Part shown: positions 24,484 through 29,571 of the stretch, in pieces | How positions within the stretch are numbered: position 1 is the stretch's first letter | Layout of the letters: every line of letters starts with the position of its first letter | Assembly (NCBI GenBank): GCA_946803715.1 | Contig: CAMPET010000027.1 | Span: forward strand, 406,496 to 442,329 | Length of the DNA: 35,834 nt | Direction: 5' to 3' | Source of the DNA: Beroe ovata | Taxonomy: Eukaryota > Ctenophora > Nuda > Beroida > Beroidae | The notes under the pieces: generated by a model | Seen by the model: the letters and a program-made list of their open reading frames with translations, nothing else | What the model was told of the DNA's origin: nothing | The model's database searches: none | Translations under genes and position numbers: made by a program

Positions 24484-26865
24484 TGTATTTGTGTCACTGT
24501 CTGTGCCTGTTTCAGTGGGAGAGTGGGTAAAACAACCTCAGTGTGTGTCTGTAAAATGTGTCATGCGTTTCCATGATACTGTGCTGTGATTCTCTATCTG
24601 TATGTCTGTGTGTTACTCCTATGATGTGAGGTGGTAGTGATCATTGTGCCAGTGGCAGTGATCATTGTGCCAGTGGCAGTGATCACTGTGGCAATGCCAG
24701 TGATCAATGTGGCAATGCCAGTGGCAGTGATGATTGTGCCAGGTTTTGTGATGGGCATTACCTTCTCGGCGTAGTACCTGGGATGGTGATGTGCGATTCT
24801 GTCGCTAGTGTATCTATTCGATCTTGTGTGCCTGCATAGTGCGTATGTACCTATGTTTGTGTGTGGATGTGTCTGTCTTCATGATGGTATGCCAATATTC
24901 CATTCTGTGCAAAACAATACAGTGTACAGGATAATATTGAATTTTTCGGCTCATTTGAAACGGCCACTTTACATGTGTGTCAACTATGATTGGAACTCCC
25001 GAACAAACACTATAAATAGCAGAAAAGCTGTTAACACAAAGGTAACCATGAAAGGGATAATAATGATGGATGAAATGGAAATGAAACAGTTAAAAGCTTG
25101 AGAAGACTGCATCGTGACGCCTCTTTACTGGAAACGAGAATTCAAATTTCCTAAATGCACAAGACACTGAGTAATTAAACCCCAAATTGTTTTACAACAG
25201 AAACCATGGATCTCACAGGTTTAGCGTAAAAATTGCTCTTCAAACACTCCCATATTATCGTGATGATTTCAACTGAAAAAATGCCAGACACTGCTGGATT
25301 TGGAAGCAAGCCAGTTCTAATAAGAAAAAGCGTTTAAACAGAACTTGATTTTAATAGTTCACAACAACAATTGCGTTGTAATGAGAGGTCTGGCCGCTGG
25401 CGTACAACAGTATTCACAGCTTATCACAATCTGGTGGCTAGTGAGACTGTGTATTGTAGTTACAATGGCAATTACCGTATTAGTGATCAATTACACGAGA
25501 CACCGCAAGCATGTGTTAGCCAAACAAGTCAAGTGAAACACACATACATACAAATATATATAGATGAATGTTGCAGTTGTGTCGATTATGTTTGGTGAAA
25601 GCTACACTGTTAGTTCCCATGGTAACGTAAGTACCCAGTTAATTGTTATCGCATTCTAGAAGAGTGCCAAGTGAGGAAGGCTGGTCGCTGCCGTTGTTAT
25701 TCTGCCATCTCTCTAACGCCAATGCTTCGTCATGACATATGATCGAATTTTATCTCAATGTCAGTTCAACAATTCACTCTAATACCAATGTACTACCCAA
25801 GGATCAGCAGTAAACGCAGCTCTTGTAATTCAATAAACTCACATTCCGCGTGAGTGTGCAATGTGTGAGAGCTCCTCAAGAAGTAGACACACACTCATTC
25901 ACACACAATTAATTAATAACACTGAGTCATGGTGCTTGGCAGCACACTTTTAGTAAAACTATGAGGTTGCATGCTGTGTATAGATGAATGCTGGAGAGTT
26001 TAAGATACCATGGCAACAATTAGTGGTTATTAAGGCAAACCTAGCCAGTACCTGTAGAATCAGGAACATTCTCCGGTTGCAGTCCTCTCTGTGCAAGGAA
26101 TTGCAGACAGCTGTTAATGTTCTCGTCCTGATTGAATAGCAAATAAGCTATTTTATTAATGTAGGTTGTCGTTACTTATGTAACTGACATTATCTAAAGC
26201 ATTAAATACGGTTTAAATACTTGTTTCATCATTTCCTAAGCATCACAAGCACTATTTAAAACAATAACATTTGTTCAGGATGAAATCAGTGCATACAATG
26301 TTACATACATCATGATTATTTGTAAACAGTGTGTACTAACCTGCTGAGGTTTTGTTGTTGGATGGGGATCAATCCCATACAGTTTTACACCACCTAAGAT
26401 ATGGTGATATAAATATATTACAGGGAAAACATTCTGTGATGTTGTTCAATTCAGAGAAATGAATTGGCAGTCAATCAAAATATCAATGTGATGGTTGCAG
26501 CTGAACAGAATATGAATATGAATTTTACCCACCAACAAGCTCAATAAGAGCAGCAAATATGACACCAGATCGGAAATCTTGTTGTAGTGAGAAAACTTGC
26601 ATGTGTTTATATGTAAGCCACTTGTTAGTCCAACTCAGATAACTCTGGTGAATGTTATTTAGAACTGCAAATATTCAGAGTGATTCAAATTGTTGTGTGA
26701 ATGAACATGAGTCCTGCATTCATTGTTCAGCAAAGAGAAGGCTATTGAATTGCCTGGTGAAGCAATGATGTAATTTCCAAATCCAGTAAAATATATACTC
26801 ACATTCTGCTGAGCTTCTGGAACATGGTTCTTCTTCCTTCTAAATGATGAGGACAACGTGTTCAT
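129..26865 (-). CDS. NAV: Neuron navigator / UNC-53 (NAV) family gene, multi-exon, 3' end beyond window
   Basis: NAV proteins are cytoskeletal regulators of cell migration and neurite outgrowth with an N-terminal CH domain, proline/serine-rich middle, coiled coils and a C-terminal AAA+ domain. Exons found by reading the reverse strand, 5' to 3': 26865-26803, 26644-26533, 26393-26341, 26127-26052, 15133-15026 or 13258-13151, 11818-11721, 11572-11430, 11133-10448, 9939-9903, 9759-9672, 9515-9468, (3745-3700 tentative), 2191-2140, 2004-1930, 1732-1621, 1329-1178, 1074-931, 760-552, 286-129. Nearly all junctions keep phase. Seen: a CH domain over four or five exons, PPPKP motifs, coiled coils, a basic patch (RRRKTRKSWK then TRAFSRKKK), and a segment with EFEVKYRI and YTIGSVGIT that I recognise from the region before the NAV AAA+ domain. 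The family call is from recognition, not a search. The first exon and the last two junctions are the weakest parts. Confidence 0.82.
318..420. repeat. Minisatellite of ~26-bp G-rich unit
   Basis: Three or four diverged units of GGTAACACAGGGAGGTGACG type in the intron between the last two NAV exons. Confidence 0.65.
552..760 (-). CDS. NAV: NAV exon: C-terminal coiled coil
   Basis: The strong acceptor tctattatacgtcgcag gives an exon that starts IANADHYESVCNNCQKLQSE and continues ITALSTELQELKDKSK, a good coiled coil in the position of the last NAV coil. It then runs to a donor gtgaca at 551 in phase 2. The same frame is open to 883 with a second, poorer AG there (47-nt intron), so the exon may be longer. 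The last ~20 codons (VTVYYAGNSRLES) lead in sense to the next exon. Confidence 0.65.
931..1074 (-). CDS. NAV: NAV exon: GSLTRAFSRKKK segment
   Basis: 144 nt, acceptor gtacag, donor gtaagt, phase 0-0, 48 codons. It reads GSLTRAFSRKKKDYTEEWDS and then a Thr/Pro-rich linker ending IEHLNPN. Confidence 0.8.
1178..1329 (-). CDS. NAV: NAV exon: SDFSDIDNEN and basic patch
   Basis: 152 nt, very good acceptor (tctttctctcccgtcag), donor gtaagt, phase 1 to 0, 50 codons. It starts as a Ser/Thr/Gly-rich stretch, then SYSDFSDIDNENPTHF, and ends RRRKTRKSWK. With the next exon it forms a K/R-rich-SW...F-x-RKKK element like the KKxRSWLRSSF-type basic motif of NAV proteins. Confidence 0.82.
1621..1732 (-). CDS. 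NAV: NAV exon: coiled coil with 'AFQQSIDSLSSRL' motif
   Basis: 112 nt, acceptor gttcag, donor gtatgt, phase 0 to 1. It reads SHMLAAFQQSIDSLSSRLEH and continues as a Lys/Glu/Gln-rich helix. NAV proteins have a closely similar coiled-coil motif (AF-x-QS-x-x-x-x-x-x-RL), which is one of the main reasons for the family call. Confidence 0.8.
1930..2004 (-). CDS. NAV: NAV exon: coiled coil
   Basis: 75 nt, acceptor gtttcag, donor gtgagt, phase 0-0. It reads IKWLKRELEKTKSQEESSRD and then QLNTN. Leu and Ile fall at heptad spacing, and the helix is highly charged. Confidence 0.75.
2140..2191 (-). CDS. NAV: NAV exon: coiled coil
   Basis: It reads MHTVDKPALTEKDMLAE up to donor gtagat, phase 0 at the end. 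Two AGs three bases apart (exon start 2191 or 2194) would add or omit one Arg. The Met could also serve an alternative promoter, as NAV genes are known to have internal promoters (inference). Confidence 0.6.
3700..3745 (-). CDS. Possible NAV exon in the large intron
   Basis: The reverse strand reads EGDKGRAVETELRL, up to a donor gtataa in phase 2. That is the phase needed by the next exon at 2191, and the join would give one continuous charged helix. The acceptor is poor, and the 5' phase does not match the exon at 9468 without another exon between them. It may be chance. Confidence 0.3.
4905..5045. repeat. Minisatellite, unit CATCACTCATCACTAAACA
   Basis: About seven imperfect copies of a ~19 to 22-bp unit made of CATCACTCATCACTAAACACA. 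Confidence 0.8.
6018..6605 (+). repeat. ~110-bp satellite array, orientation 1
   Basis: About five diverged tandem units. Each holds TGACACCAGTTCGTCAGAAC, then TGTGTGACGATTGGGG, then CATTCGTCACAACTTGCTG, then GACACCACTGCATAC and a GTGACGTAGGAATGC segment. TGTGACGA and TCGTCACA form an imperfect palindrome inside each unit. The array sits upstream of the MARCH ORF, and the same satellite is found inverted at 20413-21085. Confidence 0.88.
6787..7668 (+). CDS. MARCHF2/3-like: Membrane RING-CH E3 ubiquitin ligase, MARCH2/3-like
   Basis: A 293-residue single-exon ORF. Residues 1-120 are acidic and Ser/Thr/Asp-rich with no recognised domain. Residues 124-166 hold a RING-CH (C4HC3) finger: C124, C127, C140, C142, H147, C150, C163 and C166, with W154 after the sixth ligand. 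It is followed by KRPLGEWMVDP, which resembles the RPLTEWL segment after the RING-CH of MARCH2/3. Two membrane segments lie at about 195-217 and 229-246, and a short cytosolic tail follows. MARCH proteins sit in endosome, ER or plasma membranes and ubiquitinate membrane proteins to direct their traffic. Odd points: only four residues separate C142 and H147 (usually about seven), and there is no intron. The ORF is nested in a NAV intron on the opposite strand, and AATAAA occurs at 8015. The ATG is the first in the frame, but an upstream non-coding exon cannot be excluded. Confidence 0.85.
   Translation: MECIVYSSEQGSNFISPEYNNNGHIPGGSGEINRDEVVTDMTPDDTLTRHVVDMTPVINTQESRICEDGISKILAHKVKEGVTVTEDVSEDGSVSDTSSDVSIPCDDSDTMGEGKVVSSVSPRCWCCRRSVVADESSVYCECQVMPHKTCLIEWMNHYCKGRCPVCAFQYRVETNKRPLGEWMVDPILKNSKKRYIIMVALNVLVVMVTVVVLVELTVKVEGKTIAKRAIGGVVGCAIAIYFIHQSRIYWRMYERLKIFNNKVVDVLDIGEGSVRGVVRGNISSFINESEIHK
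8968..9075. repeat. 9-bp minisatellite, unit TGTAACAAC
   Basis: About ten copies of TGTAACAAC/TGTAGCAAC variants. They produce long open frames on both strands that are not genes. Confidence 0.85.
9199..9266. repeat. (TG)n microsatellite with contig join
   Basis: TG repeat interrupted by a single n at 9240. The true repeat length is unknown. Confidence 0.9.
9468..9515 (-). CDS. NAV: NAV exon: short coiled-coil segment
   Basis: 48 nt, acceptor atctcag, donor gtacct, phase 0-0. It reads SLDDIRTQKEMQLVHQ, a charged helix. It is the last exon before the large intron that holds the MARCH gene. Confidence 0.6.
9590..9668. repeat. Short minisatellite, unit GCTGAGCAACAAAACTCGG
   Basis: Three to four degenerate copies in the small NAV intron between the exons at 9672 and 9515. 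Confidence 0.7.
9672..9759 (-). CDS. NAV: NAV exon: Ser/Asn-rich
   Basis: 88 nt, strong acceptor (ttctattcactccgcag), donor gttagt, phase 2 to 0. It reads YDNMSERNSFNSLLWDTTSH and then RSGVTLSNA. The downstream intron has an in-frame stop a few codons later, which supports the donor. Confidence 0.68.
9903..9939 (-). CDS. NAV: NAV micro-exon (37 nt), Ser-rich
   Basis: Acceptor gtcag (weak pyrimidine tract), donor gtagga. With the flanking bases it reads TDCLSSTDNNSSR, and it links phase 1 from the proline-rich exon to phase 2 for the exon at 9759. Other AG choices nearby give a stop codon or other frames, so the 5' edge is less certain. Confidence 0.55.
9940..10447. other. NAV intron, nothing recognised
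   Basis: I see no repeat or coding signal here on either strand. Confidence 0.5.
10448..11133 (-). CDS. NAV: NAV exon: long proline-rich region with SH3-ligand motifs
   Basis: 686 nt, acceptor ctctctccag, donor gtaagt (perfect consensus), phase 2 to 1, 228 codons. Very rich in Pro, His, Gln and Asn. Visible motifs: PPIPPPKPQNRRN, PHFPPPKPVQQNH, APPPVPSY and a possible phosphotyrosine site DPIYDHLDSP near the end. There is a short internal repeat NHPNIQH (twice). UNC-53 and NAV proteins are known to carry polyproline motifs that bind SH3 adaptors such as SEM-5/GRB2. Here the motifs are seen and the binding is inferred. Confidence 0.78.
11430..11572 (-). CDS. NAV: NAV exon: acidic/proline linker
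   Basis: 143 nt, acceptor ctcagcag, donor gtaaat, phase 0 to 2. It reads VISPPTRPPRPSSFELSPDT, followed by an acidic stretch and a basic QRKKREAQN end. The donor overlaps an in-frame TAA, so without splicing the protein would stop here. The RPPRP motif is a possible SH3 ligand. Confidence 0.72.
11721..11818 (-). CDS. NAV: NAV exon: Ser/Arg-rich linker
   Basis: 98 nt, acceptor tttcag, donor gtatga; two bases complete an Ala codon and the end is phase 0. It reads ATLGPCYAKSMPALYRSADS and then LASSDSSRRSSHE. It is low-complexity and serine-rich, typical of the disordered region after the NAV CH domain and likely to be phosphorylated (inference). Confidence 0.72.
11819..12567. other. NAV intron, nothing coding recognised
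   Basis: AT-rich with a short CpG/GCGCGC-rich patch at 12304-12372. I find no exon. Confidence 0.5.
12568..12833. repeat. 266-bp segment identical to 14165-14430
   Basis: It starts GTTTCGTCCAATGACGCTG and ends in a (TG)n run at a single-n join. By eye the second occurrence is base-for-base identical, including the microsatellite length, which points to the same contig or reads being used twice. The identical 63-codon ORFs inside are therefore not evidence of a gene. Confidence 0.9.
13037..14163. repeat. ~1.1-kb duplicated segment, copy A
   Basis: It is homologous throughout to 14916-16024, with scattered substitutions and small indels. It holds the NAV CH exon (13151-13258) and ends exactly at the n at 14164. 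Confidence 0.9.
13151..13258 (-). CDS. NAV: NAV exon: last CH helices, copy A (duplicate of 15026-15133)
   Basis: Same length, splice signals and protein as copy B, inside a ~1.1-kb duplicated segment. Because the exon is 108 nt with phase 1-1 ends, including one copy or both keeps the reading frame. It could be a true tandem exon duplication, a mutually exclusive exon pair, or the other haplotype placed in tandem by the assembler. Copy A's segment is bounded on both sides by single-n contig joins, which favours the last option. Confidence 0.75.
14165..14430. repeat. 266-bp segment identical to 12568-12833
   Basis: This is bounded by single n's at 14164 and 14431, so it is a free contig. Its sequence equals the end of the contig finishing at 12833. 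Confidence 0.9.
14432..14915. other. Insertion-like segment with G+C-rich hairpins, next to copy B only
   Basis: The 484 bases before copy B have no partner before copy A. They hold a GTCGA/GTCGG repeat (14493-14524) and, at the right end, three perfect or near-perfect inverted repeats: GGCCCTTCGGGCC (about 14824), CGGCCCTCCGGGCCG (about 14850) and GGGCGCTTGCCAGCGCCC (about 14895). It looks like the end of a non-autonomous mobile element. I do not recognise the family and see no coding region. Confidence 0.55.
14916..16024. repeat. ~1.1-kb duplicated segment, copy B
   Basis: Partner of 13037-14163, in the same orientation. It holds the CH exon at 15026-15133 and continues beyond the point where copy A breaks off. 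Confidence 0.9.
15026..15133 (-). CDS. NAV: NAV exon: last CH helices, copy B
   Basis: 108 nt, acceptor ctctctag, donor gtaagc, phase 1 at both ends. It reads GIILGDVVCVLSVLHQISK and then LDPNSKLKPIDLKAIRS. This corresponds to the C-terminal helices of the CH domain. It joins in phase to the exon at 26127-26052 and to the exon at 11818. A second copy lies at 13151-13258. The two copies differ at two bases I could see, both silent (an Ile and a Ser codon). Confidence 0.82.
16062..16098. repeat. (CA)n and CGCGCACA patch
   Basis: A simple CA repeat followed by a short CGCGCACACGCACA run. Confidence 0.8.
16455..16856. repeat. Minisatellite, unit ACTGGTGTCAAGGAAT (16 bp)
   Basis: More than 20 copies of ACTGGTGTCAAGGAAT and the variant ATACACATGGTGTCAAGG, broken by a contig join at 16593. 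Since 16 is not a multiple of 3 the repeat peptide changes frame, and the 138-codon ORF over it is an artefact of the repeat. Confidence 0.92.
16881..18125. other. Long NAV intron, nothing recognised
   Basis: No coding or repeat signal that I can support. Confidence 0.5.
18130..18408. repeat. Minisatellite, ~44-bp unit with GTAACAGCAAGTGTAACGGA
   Basis: Four to five higher-order units of about 44 bp (GTAACAGCAAGTGTAACGGA, CGA, then ACGTGTTACCACGACACAAT), preceded by shorter GTAACAGCAA copies. TGTAAC and GTTACA/GTTACC half-sites give local inverted repeats. Confidence 0.88.
18411..20320. other. Long NAV intron, nothing coding recognised
   Basis: A cluster of TGACACC/GGTGTCA motifs occurs at 19095-19206. 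Otherwise I see nothing that I can name. Confidence 0.5.
20324..20400. repeat. (TG)n microsatellite
   Basis: TG repeat with CG and CA interruptions. Confidence 0.9.
20413..21085 (-). repeat. ~110-bp satellite array, orientation 2, with sequence gap
   Basis: The units read TGGTGTCAGCGCATTCCATC, GCAAGCATTCCTACTTCATC, GGTATGCAGTGGTGTCAGCA and AGTTGTGACGAATGAG. This is the reverse complement of the array at 6018-6605. The 319-n gap (20479-20797) lies inside the array, as expected when a tandem repeat could not be assembled. Confidence 0.88.
20479..20797. other. Assembly gap (319 n)
   Basis: Run of n within the satellite array. The real length is unknown. Confidence 0.98.
21086..23620. other. 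Long NAV intron, nothing coding recognised
   Basis: AT-rich with short open frames only. Apart from the motif cluster at 21703-21790 I see nothing to name. Confidence 0.5.
21703..21790 (+). promoter_or_regulatory. Possible promoter-like cluster: CRE, two E-boxes, TATAAATA
   Basis: TGACGTAA at 21703, CACGTG at 21720 and 21742, and TATAAATA at 21783, all within 90 bases. The order is that of a cAMP-response/E-box promoter, but no gene is seen downstream on the plus strand. It lies in the NAV intron and may be an enhancer or an internal promoter, or chance. Confidence 0.3.
23635..23656. repeat. (TG)n microsatellite at contig join
   Basis: TG repeat ending in the n at 23657. Confidence 0.88.
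23800..23950. repeat. Minisatellite, unit GACACAGTGTACACAGTACA (~24 bp)
   Basis: About five to six copies. The GTGTACAC core is a perfect 8-bp palindrome repeated in each unit. Confidence 0.85.
24438..24482. repeat. (TG)n microsatellite
   Basis: About 22 uninterrupted TG units, which create Cys/Val open frames that are not genes. Confidence 0.92.
24632..24738. repeat. Minisatellite, unit CAGTGGCAGTGATCATTGTG
   Basis: Four to five copies of a ~21-bp unit with variants (GTGATCACTGTGGCAATGC). Confidence 0.82.
24746..26051. other. NAV intron, nothing coding recognised
   Basis: I find no exon or named repeat between the minisatellite and the NAV exon at 26052. Confidence 0.5.
26052..26127 (-). 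CDS. NAV: NAV exon: CH domain helix 'NI..CLQFLAQRG'
   Basis: 76 nt, acceptor caatcag, donor gtactg, phase 0 to 1. It reads DENINSCLQFLAQRGLQPEN. The N-I/V-x-x-C/A-L-x-FL-x-x-x-G pattern is a hallmark CH helix, and NAV proteins carry a very similar segment. The intron that follows is about 11 to 13 kb and holds most of the repeats of this window. Confidence 0.82.
26341..26393 (-). CDS. NAV: NAV exon: middle of CH domain
   Basis: 53 nt between acceptor atcttag and donor gttagt. It begins with two bases that complete a Gly codon from the previous exon and ends in phase 0. It reads GGVKLYGIDPHPTTKPQQ across the junction, the loop between CH helices. Confidence 0.75.
26533..26644 (-). CDS. NAV: NAV exon: start of CH domain
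   Basis: 37 codons plus one base, acceptor accag, donor gtgggt. The translation begins SYLSWTNKWLTYK and continues LQQDFRSGVIFAALIELV. The Trp in a W-x-N-x-x-L pattern and the later D-x-x-SGV-x-x-A-x-LIE pattern are the first helices and the 'DGV' turn of a calponin-homology domain, close in pattern to the single CH domain at the N terminus of NAV2/NAV3. CH domains of this kind act in actin or microtubule-linked processes. Confidence 0.8.
26803..26865 (-). CDS. NAV: NAV putative first coding exon
   Basis: An ATG at 26865 opens 21 codons (MNTLSSSFRRKK...EAQQN), basic in the middle, ending at a donor gtgagt in phase 0. This fits the phase-0 acceptor of the CH exon at 26644. The reading frame stays open upstream of the ATG to an AG, so the true start may lie in an earlier exon. 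The same exon occurs again at 29830-29892, and in broken form near 27008-27049. Alternative: the exon is read in another frame and joined to the nearby tttgcag acceptor, which would also keep phase. Coding status is therefore moderate. Confidence 0.5.
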
Positions 26866-27007
26866 CTCATGGCGGGATATCTTTGTCACTGCCAAAATCT
26901 AGTACTAGGGCAAGAAGATTATCTAATAATACCATTGAAGTCAGACGTTGGATATAAGGTCATCGCAGATCAATATGCTTTCTAGGCTTGACAATGGATG
27001 AGGATAT

Positions 27008-27049
27008 ATGGTTCTTCTTCCTTCTAAATGATGAGGACAAAGTGTTCAT
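27008..27049 (-). pseudogene. Truncated tandem copy of NAV exon 1
   Basis: The reverse strand again reads MNTLSSSFRRKKNH from an ATG at 27049, but homology ends before the splice donor, so this copy cannot be spliced like the others. It belongs to a ~184-bp tandem duplication of the exon-1 region that is absent from the right-hand copy. Confidence 0.6.
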
Positions 27050-27496
27050 CTCATTATGGGATATCATTGTCACTGCTAAAATCTAGTATTAGGGCAAGAA
27101 GATTATCTAATAATACCATTGAAGATCAGACTTTGAATGTAAGTTCATCGCAGATCAATATGCTTTCTAGGCTTGATAATGGATAAGGATATACAGAGGT
27201 ATGAAACCTAATTTCCGGTTCAATATTGCTGAGAAAAAGCCTGTCCTAAGAACAGCCTTTCAGTAATATCATTCCATAATCATGGCAAGAATGGAGTTAT
27301 AATTTGTTGTGAGCATCGAGCTGATATTTTTACCCCCCTTTTTTAGAGCTAATATTGAAAAAAAGAATCATGAGATGCCCAATTAAATTGATCATTTGAT
27401 CAAATGTGGAGCCATTGCATCGAAATCAAGACACCAACCATGAACTTGTCCATCGATGATAGACCGTGTCGAAAATTTCGTTTTGCGCGCGCCGCA

Positions 27497-27596
27497 GCGC
27501 AAACTTATTGCAAGACGCGCGGCGCAAACTTATTGCAAAACGCGCGGCGCAAACTTATTGCAAGACGAGCGGCACAAACTTATTGTTGACGCAAGC
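27497..27596. repeat. 25-bp CpG-rich minisatellite, four copies
   Basis: The unit is GCGCAAACTTATTGCAAGAC plus GCGCG. AAACTTATTG recurs at 27501, 27526, 27551 and 27576, an exact 25-bp period. The related block at 30336-30385 has only two copies. Confidence 0.92.
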
Positions 27597-27916
27597 CGCG
27601 GCGCTGTGCACACGTTTTTGCGCCCCTGTTCTACTCAGTGAACTGAAAAATCGTAAAAAGGAGACGCGCAGCGCGCGGATTATTTGGGTCAAGCAGCGCG
27701 GAAACACGCTCCGTTTAATTTTATATTATTTGGTGATATGAAATTAGTCGTGCGCATATGCGCGCGGAGGGCCGGAGGATATAGGTCAATAGGTCACGCA
27801 GCGCAAAAATACGCACTCCGCAGGCTTGTTTCGGCGCGGCCTTCACTGAAGTCGTGTGCGCAATTTGAAGCAGATGTCAGATAGGCTGTGAATGCTTCTT
27901 TTCAGTGTCTTAAGAA

Positions 27917-28325
27917 TTGAGATGGTTAGAAAGAATTAGAGAATATTGGAACGATTTACCACTAACTGTTAGAAATGCTTCAACCGTTGATATTTTTAAG
28001 GTTGAATTAGACAAGTATAAGAAGTCTTCTGTAACACTGAATCCTAGCAATTTTTGGTATGTCTCTCATCTAGTTATTAGCAAAATTGAAGGAGGTAATT
28101 ACCTTTCCAACAAGGATAGATTTAATGAATACCTGAGGGCTCATCCTCAGGTAGCTAGAAGAAAAGGGATTAACATTTATTAAAAGTATTCTTCTTTCCT
28201 AGTGATAATGGGTAGTGGACACCTTTGCGAAAGGTGGCGTTTTTCAGTGGCTGAGATTGTATTGATGAAATTTTCTTGAAATGTGTGATGGTTTATACCA
28301 TAAATTCTTATCTTATCTTATCTTA
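27917..28325 (+). mobile_element. 3' end of a non-LTR retrotransposon (5'-truncated)
   Basis: The translation from about 27929 reads LERIREYWNDLPLTVRNAST and then VDIFKVELDKY. This is the W-N-x-LP ... A-x-(S/T)-(V/I)-x-x-F-K-x-x-L-D signature at the C terminus of many LINE reverse-transcriptase ORFs. The ORF ends at 28183. A ~140-bp 3' tail follows, with a small hairpin (CACCTTTGCGAAAGGTG) and a terminal (TCTTA)n tract cut by the n at 28326. Homology to the right-hand copy of the flank stops at 27928, taken as the 5' junction. The clade cannot be named from this piece. Confidence 0.7.
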
Positions 28326-28326
28326 N

Positions 28327-29345
28327 GCCAATTCCCCGCCAATTTCTCTCTCTCTCTACATGCTTGTTAACGGCTGCGTGGTACATTTGGTACTCCATTG
28401 TGTGTGTGTATGTGTTATAGTATCACAGATGTATTATATAGGAAATATGTGAATATGTAATTAGTACGTAGGTAGAATATTGTATATTGTATATTGACAC
28501 GGGTGATTAATTATCAGCCTGCTATTAAACCAATATCTTCAGATGTATGATTATGATTCATGACAGATGAATTGAAATATTACAACAGATCAACGCTTCG
28601 TTTTATTGCTACAGTAAAATGTTCGTTACAACACTACTCGTCCTATTTATCATCAAAGTAAGGTGTTTGTCTGCGTCTTTCGTGACTTTGTAGACAGGCG
28701 TCTTTCGTTTCTTTGTAGACAAAAGTGACACTATTTTGCAATCTGCGCGTGTTGCTATTGTAGCAACACGTGCACGAGATGGAGTGATCAGCTGGAGCTA
28801 CTCCCATTACGTTGCCCTCTTTCTGCTGATGGGGAAACCGAACATGCTGATTAAGCAATGGTCATACTTTTCTTGAGCTGTTGATCATCTTTTCAGTGCG
28901 TTTCTTCGAACGTTCAGTGAAGCACTTTACTTTGTCAATAAACATGGTGCAACTAAACGAAATTCAACTTGGCAATCATAAACTTTGGGCGGCAGTTTAA
29001 AGAAATGGACAAAGACACTGTGATAGTGCTCCTTCATAACTTTTCTGTATTGAACATGAAAAAGAGGCACACTCACATTGTGAGATTTGACTGCTCTATG
29101 TGCATTCTTTTTCATATATCAAGTAAATTACGTGTTGCTACTGTCGGTTGTCGTTTTAAATATATTTCCCGCTGTCGTGTCCAATGACTCAATGAGTAGG
29201 TAGTTTATCACGCCCACTTGGCGGGTTTTCTAGTACATTATCAATCTGCACGTGTGTCGCTTTCTCTAAGAACAGAGACTGACTGGTATACAATTAGAAG
29301 CGTCCTAAGGTCTGCAATCGGCTAGGTAGGAACCGCTCCATTTAC
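28327..29345. other. Contig between LINE end and thioredoxin exons
   Basis: No exon found. There is one perfect hairpin at 28748-28770. The contig is bounded by single n's (28326, 29758), so its place between the two copies of the flanking segment is unproven. Confidence 0.5.
28748..28770. repeat. Perfect 10-bp inverted repeat, 3-nt loop
   Basis: CGTGTTGCTA, loop TTG, then TAGCAACACG. No flanking feature explains it. Confidence 0.8.
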
Positions 29346-29571
29346 CTGGGAAAGATCCTCTATTTTGTCTGTTTCGACGAGAGTTATCTGCAAATCGTCA
29401 CCGAACTCCATTTGCAGCTGCCTGGACCATGATAGTCCTTGAATAGTTTCAGACAAAAAAAGGATAGCAGAAATGATTACCTACCTGTTTCAATGAACAC
29501 GTACTTGAATGTTGGTTGAATGGCTAAACATGGGCCCCAACACTCACTGTACACATCAAATAGGTTCAGAC
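29346..29571 (-). CDS. NME8/NME9-like: Two exons of a thioredoxin-domain protein, NME8/NME9 (TXNDC3/6)-like, partial
   Basis: Exon a (29571-29485; acceptor ctgcag, donor gtaggt) reads LNLFDVYSECWGPCLAIQPT and then FKYVFIET. Exon b (29437-29346; acceptor attcaag, donor gtaaat) reads LSWSRQLQMEFGDDLQITLV and then ETDKIEDLSQ. Their phases match exactly (a Gly codon split 1/2). The order V-D-V-Y, W-x-GPC-type motif, P-x-F and E-x-D-x-I/L is that of the N-terminal thioredoxin domain of NME8/NME9, axonemal proteins with thioredoxin and NDP-kinase domains linked to outer dynein arms. The active site reads C-W-G-P-C instead of W-C-G-P-C. The exons before and after are not found in this contig, so the gene is partial or misplaced. 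Confidence 0.68.

Larger units (their letters stand above)
26729..27928. repeat. NAV exon-1 / CpG-rich segment, left copy
   Basis: It is homologous to 29760-30961, with substitutions and indels. It holds an intact exon 1 (26803-26865), an extra tandem copy of about 184 bp (from 27010), and the CpG-rich block 27478-27850. Homology stops at GAGATGGTTA, exactly where the retrotransposon sequence begins. Confidence 0.85.

Noticed and set aside
24288-24589. Three overlapping Cys/Val-rich ORFs
   Set aside because: They are made by the (TG)n repeat in three frames.
27404-27884. ORFs with repeated NLLQDARRK-type peptides
   Set aside because: The peptides come from the 25-bp CpG-rich repeat. The same frames break in the other copy at 30231-30562.
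28643-29115. Reverse ORFs of 62-71 codons in the thioredoxin contig
   Set aside because: No continuation of the thioredoxin domain or other family pattern, and no splice sites in matching phase.
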